DNA of 45,461 bases, from positions 1 through 45,461 of IMG/VR virus record IMGVR_UViG_3300030328_001397; one strand, given 5' to 3'. This stretch comes from a virus. A program made the translations under genes and the position numbers. Each line of letters opens with the position of its first letter. Position 1 is the stretch's first letter. The notes below the pieces were generated by a model. It saw only the letters and a list, made by a program, of their open reading frames with translations. It was not told the origin of the DNA and made no database searches. This document shows, piece by piece, positions 1 through 5,536 of this stretch.

Positions 1-651
1 CTAGGACTTGTTCCTTCAGTTACAGGCATTCTTGGTGTCTCTTCAAAACCCGCACTTACAGAATGGATGATAAAAGAAGCAATCAAGTCTACTATGGTTT
101 TGGATATAGAGCCGAATGAAACCATAGATGAATACATTAGAAGAACTAGAGAACATTCTAAATTAGTAGGACAAAAATCAGCAGAAAGAGGAAGCGAGAT
201 ACACTACGAAATAGAAGAAGGATTTATATCAGGCAAAGAATCAGAACCATATCTAGCAGTAAAAGATTGGCTAGATGAACATTACCCCTTAGAAACATGG
301 ATAGCAGAGGATTCCTTTTGTGCTAAAGAAGGCTATGGAGGGAAGATAGACTTGTATTCTGAGACAGGGATATTTATAGATTTTAAAACCAAAGATGACT
401 TGAGGGGCAAAGACCCTCATAGATTGGTATATGACGAACATGGTATGCAGTTATCAGCCTACGTTCAAGGATGTGGGTTTGAGACTGCGGAACGTATTTC
501 TATCTTTATTGATAGAGAAGACACAAGCTTAATTGCTTGTCATGTATGGGATGAAGTGACACATCCGAGACACAGGGATATGTTCAATGCTTTATTGACA
601 TATTGGAAACTAACTAAAAACTATGACCCTAGCGAGGTGGGTGAATTATGA
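1..651 (+). CDS. RecB/Cas4-like PD-(D/E)XK exonuclease, 5' end outside window
   Basis: Likely processive DNA exonuclease that makes single strands for the annealing protein encoded downstream. The frame is open from base 1: 22 codons precede the first ATG at 67, and their product (LGLVPSVTGILGVSSKPALTEW) has the PSVT-iLg..kpaL..W form typical of phage RecB-family nucleases, so the gene starts upstream. Numbering from Met67, the family motifs appear in order: GSEIH (43-46), catalytic Asp95 in KID, the DFK core at 105-107, and QLSAY (QxxxY) at 128-132. All active-site residues are present, so it should be active. It ends in an ATGA overlap with the next gene. A Cas4-like nuclease role is the main alternative. 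Confidence 0.85.
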   Translation, partial: LGLVPSVTGILGVSSKPALTEWMIKEAIKSTMVLDIEPNETIDEYIRRTREHSKLVGQKSAERGSEIHYEIEEGFISGKESEPYLAVKDWLDEHYPLETWIAEDSFCAKEGYGGKIDLYSETGIFIDFKTKDDLRGKDPHRLVYDEHGMQLSAYVQGCGFETAERISIFIDREDTSLIACHVWDEVTHPRHRDMFNALLTYWKLTKNYDPSEVGEL

Positions 652-1136
652 GACTAAATGCAGAGGAAAGAGATTTTATATTGAAAGATGTAAAGTCTAT
701 GATTGATAAACATAACTCTAAAAAATTAGAGTGCTTAAAACAAACAAAACCTTTTAAAGACTTTCAAAAGAGAATTAGAGAGTTAGGCAGAATAAACGAC
801 AAGATAGAAAAGCTAAAAAAAGAAAGGTCAAAATTTGATTTATGGAATGATGCACAAAATTGCAACAAAAAACTTAAATTAAATTGGCATTATTCTACAG
901 GAGTAAGAGCACCTTATGAAATAACAGGTAAATCAAAACCTACAATTAAATGGGATTCTTGGGGTTTATACGAAGGCAGTATCAAGAGGGATATTATGAT
1001 GAACACTTTCAAAGAAGATATAGATGTTAATAAGTTTGTTGATGCTATCTTTGATTTCTATAAAGACTTAACTCCTGATGAATTGGTGGCTAGAAAGGAT
1101 TCAGGCAGAACAAGAGAGAGGATTGCTTGTGAATAA
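648..1136 (+). CDS. Hypothetical early protein, Lys-rich and helical
   Basis: 162 residues; I do not recognise a family. The N-terminal half (about residues 1-80) is strongly charged with many Lys and Glu and looks helical or coiled; residues 85-115 hold several aromatics (W, Y) and look more globular. The start ATG overlaps the exonuclease stop (ATGA), which suggests translational coupling. Its place between the exonuclease and annealing protein suggests a role in replication or recombination, but nothing in the sequence fixes one. Confidence 0.7.
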   Translation: MRLNAEERDFILKDVKSMIDKHNSKKLECLKQTKPFKDFQKRIRELGRINDKIEKLKKERSKFDLWNDAQNCNKKLKLNWHYSTGVRAPYEITGKSKPTIKWDSWGLYEGSIKRDIMMNTFKEDIDVNKFVDAIFDFYKDLTPDELVARKDSGRTRERIACE

Positions 1137-1596
1137 TAAAGTAAGAGAAAGACGAAATAAAGCTATGCTCAAACGATATGAAAATCGCATGAAGGATAGA
1201 GAGTGGATGAAAGATCATTTAGTACCTAGATGCAATTACTATATTGAGACTTGGACAAGAAGTGGTGATAAAGAATACATAGATAGATTTCTTATTATCT
1301 GTCCTGACTTGGAAACATACTTTTCTAAGATTAAGTTTGACAATGAGGGCATGGACTTAGAGGAGCAAACTATTCTTGAATATGCCTGTACATCTAATCT
1401 CGTTGATTATGATGAAGAACAAAATGCTTATTGGGGTGAATCATATCTTGAACTTCATAGAGTACAGACAATGAAAAGATTATCTATGACAGATGCAATC
1501 ATAATGAGTAAGCACTTGCCTGAATCTGACATGATGACCGAGTTTCAAAATAAATATAAACGACTAACTAAAAATAAGGAGGTGTCGTATGGCTGA
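1129..1596 (+). CDS. Hypothetical early protein (155 aa), GTG start
   Basis: Unrecognised, charged, mostly helical protein; its N-terminus is very basic (NKVRERRNKAMLKRYENRMK). An ATG at 1078 would force a 59-base overlap with the previous gene. The GTG at 1129 is preferred because a purine-rich AGAGAGAGG ribosome site lies about 8 bases upstream and the overlap falls to 8 bases, as elsewhere in this operon. It overlaps the Sak3-like gene by 8 bases. The acidic C-terminal half and basic N-terminus could bind nucleic acid or partner proteins; this is inference only. Confidence 0.6.
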   Translation: MNNKVRERRNKAMLKRYENRMKDREWMKDHLVPRCNYYIETWTRSGDKEYIDRFLIICPDLETYFSKIKFDNEGMDLEEQTILEYACTSNLVDYDEEQNAYWGESYLELHRVQTMKRLSMTDAIIMSKHLPESDMMTEFQNKYKRLTKNKEVSYG

Positions 1597-2320
1597 TTTA
1601 ACGTATAAGGATGTATGGGATACTCTATCTAAGGTAGATGTATCTGAACATACAGAGAAGAAGATGAACTTAACTTATCTTTCTTGGGCATGGGCATGGG
1701 GTGTATTAATGGAGCATTATCCTGAAGCTAAGTATAGTTTCTATGAGGATGATAACCATGTTCCTTTTGTTACTTTGCCTGACGGAACGTGCGAAGTTAG
1801 GTGTAGAGTTTCCATAGGTGATCTTGTTAGGGAAATGTGGCTACCAATAATGAACCACAAGAACCAACCTGTAATCAATCCTAATTCATTTCAAGTAAAC
1901 ACTTCTAAGATGAGGTGTCTTACTAAGTGTTTAGGTATGTGGGGTTTAGGTCATTACATATATGCGGGTGAAGACTTGCCTGATGCTGACGCTAAAGAAG
2001 AGAAGCCTGTTGGAAAGAAGCCTGAACCTAAGAAGGAAAAACCTGAGACTATTGAGCAGATAAAGGGAGTTGAAAAAGTAGAGAATAATCAAGAAGACGA
2101 CTTTGATTATAACGAAGCGTGGGCGAATGCTTTTGTTGACGGATTTTTAAAGGTAGTAACTATTGCTAAGACTCCTGAAGAAGTTAAAGGTCAATACAAA
2201 GCTAATGCCGAACAGATAAAGGTGTTGAAAGATAAATTCCCTGACCAAAAGAAAAGGTTAGATGATCTATCTCTTCAATATGTAGAAAATTTAAAAGCAT
2301 CATCTGAGGAGGTGAAATAA
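1589..2320 (+). CDS. Sak3/DUF1071-family single-strand annealing protein
   Basis: Recombinase of the phage annealing type: it binds single-stranded DNA made by the exonuclease and pairs it with complementary strands. The N-terminal 135 residues carry the DUF1071/Sak3 hallmarks: LTYLSWAWAWG at residues 28-38, a MWLPIM strand near 83-88, and MRCLTKCLGMWGLGHYIYAG (108-127) followed by EDLP. A Lys/Glu/Pro-rich linker (about 135-165) leads to a helical C-terminal region of unknown role. A strong AAGGAGGTG ribosome site precedes the ATG, unlike several neighbours, implying high expression. The next gene starts within its stop codon region and encodes an SSB-like protein, the usual partner. Family assignment is from memory of the motif pattern. 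Confidence 0.88.
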   Translation: MADLTYKDVWDTLSKVDVSEHTEKKMNLTYLSWAWAWGVLMEHYPEAKYSFYEDDNHVPFVTLPDGTCEVRCRVSIGDLVREMWLPIMNHKNQPVINPNSFQVNTSKMRCLTKCLGMWGLGHYIYAGEDLPDADAKEEKPVGKKPEPKKEKPETIEQIKGVEKVENNQEDDFDYNEAWANAFVDGFLKVVTIAKTPEEVKGQYKANAEQIKVLKDKFPDQKKRLDDLSLQYVENLKASSEEVK

Positions 2321-2625
2321 TGGAAGAGAGAATGCAGAGTGACGGAGCGATCTACACTAATAACTATAAGCAGAACGATAAGCAACCTGATTGGACAGGC
2401 AAGGTTACTTTAGATAAGAATCTACTTAAAGCTTTAGTGGAGAAAGTAAAAGGTGGGGAAGAAGCAGAAATGCGAGTTGCCCTTTGGGATAGAACTTCTA
2501 AGAATGGTAACGAGTACAAGTATGCTCGTTTGGATATACCTCAACCACAAAAACAGGCTGAACCTACACCGCCTGTCGTTGAGGAATCAAAGCCTGAGTT
2601 GAGTGATGATGATATCCCATTCTGA
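2320..2625 (+). CDS. Small ssDNA-binding-like protein with SSB acidic tail
   Basis: 101 residues ending in DDDIPF, the acidic hydrophobic tip by which bacterial SSB recruits partner enzymes. The body (about residues 24-75) has alternating strands, PDWTGKVTLDK and MRVALWDRTSKNGNEYKYAR, that could form a small beta-barrel. It is shorter than classic SSB and lacks an obvious canonical OB motif set. A Pro/Glu-rich linker (about 77-92) separates body and tail, as in SSB. Translation is coupled to the annealing protein (1-base overlap, start at 2320). Most likely it coats ssDNA during recombination; alternatively it is a small accessory protein that mimics the SSB tail. Confidence 0.7.
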   Translation: MEERMQSDGAIYTNNYKQNDKQPDWTGKVTLDKNLLKALVEKVKGGEEAEMRVALWDRTSKNGNEYKYARLDIPQPQKQAEPTPPVVEESKPELSDDDIPF

Positions 2626-2929
2626 AGATAAATATATAATCATGGATGAGGACACCACAATAGGATGTCCTCGTCATGGTGATTTCTTAACTACTCCTGA
2701 CGAACATCTTAAAGGATATGGATGTCCTATTTGTAGGCATGAAGATGTTATGAGTAAGATAAAAGAGATTAATGATTATTTAGATTATTGCATAGAGCAT
2801 GAATCTAATGCTTCAGAAAATGAAACTTCTATCAAAGCTGAAAGCTATTCAAGAGTTATTCATGATATGTATGGTAAAACCAAAAAGATACTAGATGAAT
2901 TTCAAGAAATAAGGGGGAAACATGAGTGA
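2603..2929 (+). CDS. Small zinc-ribbon protein
   Basis: 108 residues. The N-terminal part has a Cys/His pattern, GCPRHGDF (Cys-x-x-His) then HLKGYGCPIC (Cys-x-x-Cys), typical of a small zinc ribbon found in many phage proteins. The rest (about 50-108) looks helical. The start is uncertain: GTG 2603 or ATG 2606 overlap the SSB-like gene by about 20 bases, while ATG 2642 lies only six residues before the first Cys. The earlier start is kept because its extra residues (EDKYIIMDEDTTIG) resemble the strand that usually precedes the ribbon. Role unknown; DNA binding is plausible. Confidence 0.65.
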   Translation: MMMISHSEDKYIIMDEDTTIGCPRHGDFLTTPDEHLKGYGCPICRHEDVMSKIKEINDYLDYCIEHESNASENETSIKAESYSRVIHDMYGKTKKILDEFQEIRGKHE

Positions 2930-3119
2930 TGTATTTGTATATGACGATAACCTTTCTTATGAAAGTAACTTCAACACTTGGTACTCCATGAACAGTAAAG
3001 AGAGGAGAGATAACCACGAAGAACCTTACTCTCGTACTGTTGCTGAGAGAGTATTTAGTGAGCAGTATGGAAGAAAATCAATCAAAGAAACTATCAGCAA
3101 TCTAATTAAAGACAGATGA
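2922..3119 (+). CDS. Hypothetical small early protein (65 aa)
   Basis: Unrecognised 65-residue hydrophilic protein. A clear AGGGGGAAAC ribosome site precedes the ATG and the gene overlaps both neighbours by a few bases, so it fits the operon pattern and is probably real. No motif, membrane segment or Cys pattern is visible. Confidence 0.6.
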   Translation: MSDVFVYDDNLSYESNFNTWYSMNSKERRDNHEEPYSRTVAERVFSEQYGRKSIKETISNLIKDR

Positions 3120-3316
3120 GCAAAGGCAGTAAAAGAAGACCTGAAGACAATAATAAGTTTCAAGAAAACTTTGATCGCATATTCAGAAACTCTGATCCTG
3201 CTACCATCAGCAAAAAAAATATTAACCAGTCACAGGAAAATCAACATGGAACAACAAGAGAATTGGATGCACCAAATCCGAAGTCTTGCTCCGACAATGG
3301 AGAAGACCGAGTATGA
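3116..3316 (+). CDS. Hypothetical small basic protein, MSKGSKRRP family
   Basis: 66 residues. The N-terminus, MSKGSKRRPEDNNKFQENFD followed by RIF, resembles a small protein seen repeatedly in early regions of phages (from memory). The C-terminal 40 residues are low in hydrophobic residues. ATGA overlap with the previous gene. The last 71 bases overlap the next gene in another frame, so either the C-terminus here or the N-terminus of the next gene is under double constraint. Function unknown. Confidence 0.55.
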   Translation: MSKGSKRRPEDNNKFQENFDRIFRNSDPATISKKNINQSQENQHGTTRELDAPNPKSCSDNGEDRV

Positions 3317-3581
3317 GGTTTACAAATGCGAAGCTGAAGTAAAGAAACTACAAGCACAGTTGAAGCTAAAGGCTTTAGGTGAAGGCATTAAAACAACATC
3401 AGCACAGGAAACTTACGCAGAAGCCTCTGAGGAGTTATATCAAGCTAGATTGAGGGTAGGTGTGGCGAAAGGAACTTTATCTGCTCTCAAGGTAAATTTG
3501 AAAGGATTAGAGGTAGGTTTCGAGGAGTGGAGAACTAAACAAGTATCTGCTAGGAAAGAACAAGCGAGGTATGGAGCATGA
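3246..3581 (+). CDS. Hypothetical coiled-coil protein (111 aa)
   Basis: Almost wholly helical, Ala/Glu/Lys/Leu-rich protein with heptad-like spacing between residues 15 and 95, suggesting a coiled coil. The open frame runs back to 3171, but ATG 3246 (MEQQENW) is chosen because a CACAGGAAAA ribosome site sits about 6 bases upstream. Even so it overlaps the previous gene by 71 bases. It ends in an ATGA overlap with the next gene. Function unknown. Confidence 0.6.
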   Translation: MEQQENWMHQIRSLAPTMEKTEYEVYKCEAEVKKLQAQLKLKALGEGIKTTSAQETYAEASEELYQARLRVGVAKGTLSALKVNLKGLEVGFEEWRTKQVSARKEQARYGA

Positions 3582-3817
3582 TAATTAATCCTAAAACACA
3601 ACACGAGGCAGACTTGTTATATGAAAAGCTATCGCATGAAATGGCAGATGAAGTTATCTATCAAGACGGAGAAGCAACGGAAGAACAAGCTAAAGCCAAA
3701 TACTTATATTGGTTAAATAAAGCTAAACAAATAGAGATGTTAGGATTTAAACCTACTATAGATAGTGATGTTTTTTTCCCAGTAGGTCATGTTCCTAAAG
3801 GGTGGCATGGAGCATGA
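3578..3817 (+). CDS. Hypothetical early protein (79 aa)
   Basis: Unrecognised 79-residue acidic protein, helical for the first 55 residues and ending in the strand-like FFPVGHVPKGWHGA. Starts and ends in ATGA overlaps with its neighbours, so it belongs to the translationally coupled operon. No catalytic motif is visible. Confidence 0.6.
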   Translation: MIINPKTQHEADLLYEKLSHEMADEVIYQDGEATEEQAKAKYLYWLNKAKQIEMLGFKPTIDSDVFFPVGHVPKGWHGA

Positions 3818-4047
3818 AAACATTTCATCTTAGAGTTACTAAAAAACAAGTTAAATACTGTAGCGTAACTACAAAATCTTTAGAGGAAGCTATAGCACAA
3901 GCCGATTATCAAATGCTTGTCAGTCCACCTAAAGAAATTGACGGAACTATAAAAGAAATAAAATCATACGAGTTAGTAGAATTACCTGAAAAACCAATGT
4001 TGATTGAACCCTACAACGAATTTATTAAGGAGGAAAAAGGAGAATGA
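3814..4047 (+). CDS. Hypothetical early protein (77 aa)
   Basis: A GTG at 3802 is possible, but ATG 3814 forms the ATGA overlap used throughout this operon and has a GGTGG/TGGAG ribosome site just upstream, so it is preferred. The protein begins with a strand MKTFHLRVTKK and has a beta-alpha-beta look, with a Glu-rich end. The gene's last codons carry the strong AGGAGGAAAAAGGAG ribosome site of the following membrane peptide. Function unknown. Confidence 0.6.
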   Translation: MKTFHLRVTKKQVKYCSVTTKSLEEAIAQADYQMLVSPPKEIDGTIKEIKSYELVELPEKPMLIEPYNEFIKEEKGE

Positions 4048-4181
4048 AAGACAGAATAATTATTCTTATTATTTTGACTGCAATTTTGTTCCTATTGTTT
4101 TTAGTAATAATAATGATGCTTCATCAAATACTACTAGCAGATCAACAGATACTAGATTTTATAAATATGGAGAAAAGCTAA
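4044..4181 (+). CDS. 45-residue membrane peptide
   Basis: A short gene recovered by reading this gap: ATG 4044 overlaps the previous stop (ATGA), has a very strong AGGAGGAAAAAGGAG site, and runs to TAA 4179-4181. The product begins MKDRIIILIILTAILF; residues 5-26 are a continuous hydrophobic helix with a basic N-terminus, followed by a short polar tail. It should sit in the inner membrane. The stop codon overlaps the start of the next membrane protein (TAATG), so the two are probably made together. It could be a small holin-like or exclusion peptide; the early position argues against simple lysis. Confidence 0.7.
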   Translation: MKDRIIILIILTAILFLLFLVIIMMLHQILLADQQILDFINMEKS

Positions 4182-4381
4182 TGGCTAGACCAAAAAAGAA
4201 AATACAAAAGAGAGAGAAGGTATTTAACTTTATAAGCAAAGTTATAGACCTGATCAAATACAAATGGAGAACAGTAATTAAGACCGCTATAGTTGTAGCT
4301 ATTTTATCTCTGTTTATTTATGTGGTGTTTTTTTGGATAGATACAGTAGCAGAAATTAAGTTTGAAATAATATATCTTTAA
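4181..4381 (+). CDS. 66-residue membrane protein
   Basis: MARPKKKIQKREK gives a highly basic cytoplasmic tail (residues 1-32), followed by one hydrophobic helix at about 34-53 and a short C-terminal tail: a positive-inside, single-pass protein. The frame is open back to 4004, but ATG 4181 overlaps the stop of the preceding peptide and has GGAG about 8 bases upstream. Paired with that peptide it may form a two-component membrane device such as superinfection exclusion. Function not known. Confidence 0.65.
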   Translation: MARPKKKIQKREKVFNFISKVIDLIKYKWRTVIKTAIVVAILSLFIYVVFFWIDTVAEIKFEIIYL

Positions 4382-4384
4382 CGA

Positions 4385-4687
4385 GTGAAAGGAAGAAACC
4401 CTACTGCTGAAGAGAAAAGGCATATGGACAAGGTAAGCCAAATAGGATGTATTGTCTGTAGGAATCAAGGCAACCTATTTGTACCGAGTGAGATTCATCA
4501 TACTCAAGGCAAGACAAAAGATAATGCACACTTTAAGGTTTTGCCTTTGTGCTTTCAGCATCATAGAGAAGGAACATTTAATGGCTTGTGGGTGAGTAGG
4601 CATCCTTGGAAGAAAGAGTTTGAGAAGCGATACGGAACAGAAGAAGAATTGTTATCTCAAGTTGAGGAATTAATCAATGAAAATTAG
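4385..4687 (+). CDS. Ref-like (RecA-dependent) HNH nuclease
   Basis: Resembles the C-terminal nuclease domain of phage P1 Ref, which cuts DNA displaced by RecA filaments. Visible features: GRNPTAEEKRHMDKV at the start, a Cys-x2-Cys pair (C22, C25), the catalytic His pair IHHT (38-39), LPLCFQHHREG (53-63) with further metal ligands, and the conserved FNGLW.SRHPWKKEFEKRYG block. At 100 residues it is the nuclease domain alone, without the basic extension of P1 Ref. Start is GTG with no clear ribosome site, three bases after the previous stop. A terminator follows directly. Confidence 0.8.
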   Translation: MKGRNPTAEEKRHMDKVSQIGCIVCRNQGNLFVPSEIHHTQGKTKDNAHFKVLPLCFQHHREGTFNGLWVSRHPWKKEFEKRYGTEEELLSQVEELINEN

Positions 4688-4709
4688 TGGAAGAAACTTC
4701 CAGTTTTTT
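4688..4709 (+). terminator. Rho-independent terminator after the Ref-like gene
   Basis: TGGAAG-AAA-CTTCCA forms a perfect 6-bp stem with a 3-base loop, followed by GTTTTTT. It starts at the base after the stop codon of the Ref-like gene, so it should end or attenuate the early transcript. Confidence 0.75.
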
Positions 4710-4713
4710 GCTG

Positions 4714-4733
4714 CTGGTTTAAATATTTACCAG
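4714..4733 (+). promoter_or_regulatory. Near-palindrome upstream of the RusA-like gene
   Basis: CTGGT and ACCAG flank an A/T-only core TTAAATATTT, giving a 20-base dyad 15 bases before the GTG start of the RusA-like gene and just after the terminator. It could be an operator or the start of a new transcript. No convincing -35/-10 pair was seen. Confidence 0.3.
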
Positions 4734-4748
4734 TCATAGGAATTTACT

Positions 4749-5144
4749 GTGCAAATTGATCTACCCCTAGAAGTCTACTATTCCAAGAAAAAGAAGTTTA
4801 TACTCAACCTGAATAACTATCGCAACGCACATTACCGAGTGTTGTCTACTTCAAAAAGACTTTACTCCGAGCAGTTGGTAGAAAGAATTAAAGATTATCC
4901 GAAGTTTACCGAGCCTGTGAAGTTGGTATTTACCTATTACGCTAGAAGTAATAGAAGATTAGACATTAGTAATCCCTGTTCAATCATAGACAAGTTTACT
5001 TGTGATGCTTTGGTGAAGGCAGAGATCATAGAAGATGATAGCTTTGAACAAATCAAAGAAGTGGTTTATAAATTTGGTGGGGTGGATAAAGATAATCCGA
5101 GGTGTATTTTGGAGCTATTTCCTAGCTCAAAGAAAAATATTTAA
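4749..5144 (+). CDS. RusA-like Holliday junction resolvase
   Basis: Structure-specific endonuclease that resolves four-way junctions made by the recombination genes upstream. The active-site pattern is intact: RRLDISN (Asp72), DKFTCDAL (Lys82, Asp86) and IIEDDSFEQI (Asp96/97), matching the acidic residues and Lys of E. coli RusA. Length (131 aa) is normal for the family. Start is GTG with CATAGGAA about 7 bases upstream. It lies after the early terminator, so it may need readthrough or its own promoter. Confidence 0.85.
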   Translation: MQIDLPLEVYYSKKKKFILNLNNYRNAHYRVLSTSKRLYSEQLVERIKDYPKFTEPVKLVFTYYARSNRRLDISNPCSIIDKFTCDALVKAEIIEDDSFEQIKEVVYKFGGVDKDNPRCILELFPSSKKNI

Positions 5145-5170
5145 CTGGTTAATAGAAATCTGGAGGTGTT

Positions 5171-5536
5171 ATGAAATTAGTTGAACAGTTGCAAGATGAC
5201 TTGCAAGAAAGAAAAGAGGCTTGGTGGGAATGGCACAAAGAAAACCCTCAAGTGTGGAAGAAGTTTGAAGAATACACTTTAGAGGCAATTGCCACAGGAA
5301 GAAAGCATTACTCTCATTGGGCGATCATTAATCGCATTAGGTGGCATAGTGAGATAGAGACTAACGGAGGAGAGTTCAAGATAAGTAATGACTATATAGG
5401 CTTCTATGCTCGTTTATTTCATGCTCGTTACCCTGAACACAATGACTTTTTTAGACTGAAACAGTTGAAGGAAGAGAAACTTATAGATGAATTAAAGGTT
5501 CAGGTTTACGACAGGGATTCTAGCTTTCTTTCTTAG
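5171..5536 (+). CDS. Conserved hypothetical early protein (121 aa)
   Basis: Resembles a protein common in phages of many hosts (from memory), with WKKFEEYTLEAIATGRKHYS, an aromatic-rich NRIRWHSEIET segment, and the distinctive NDYIGFYARLFHARYPEHND followed by FFRLK. It looks like an alpha/beta fold of about 95 residues plus a Lys/Glu-rich tail. A CTGGAGGTGTT ribosome site precedes the ATG. Function unknown. Its last 45 bases overlap the end of the convergent 2517-residue protein gene. Confidence 0.7.
   Translation: MKLVEQLQDDLQERKEAWWEWHKENPQVWKKFEEYTLEAIATGRKHYSHWAIINRIRWHSEIETNGGEFKISNDYIGFYARLFHARYPEHNDFFRLKQLKEEKLIDELKVQVYDRDSSFLS

Noticed and set aside
4004-4381. Single 125-residue gene covering both membrane peptides
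   Set aside because: Its first 59 residues come from out-of-frame reading of the upstream genes; two smaller genes with their own starts explain the stretch better.
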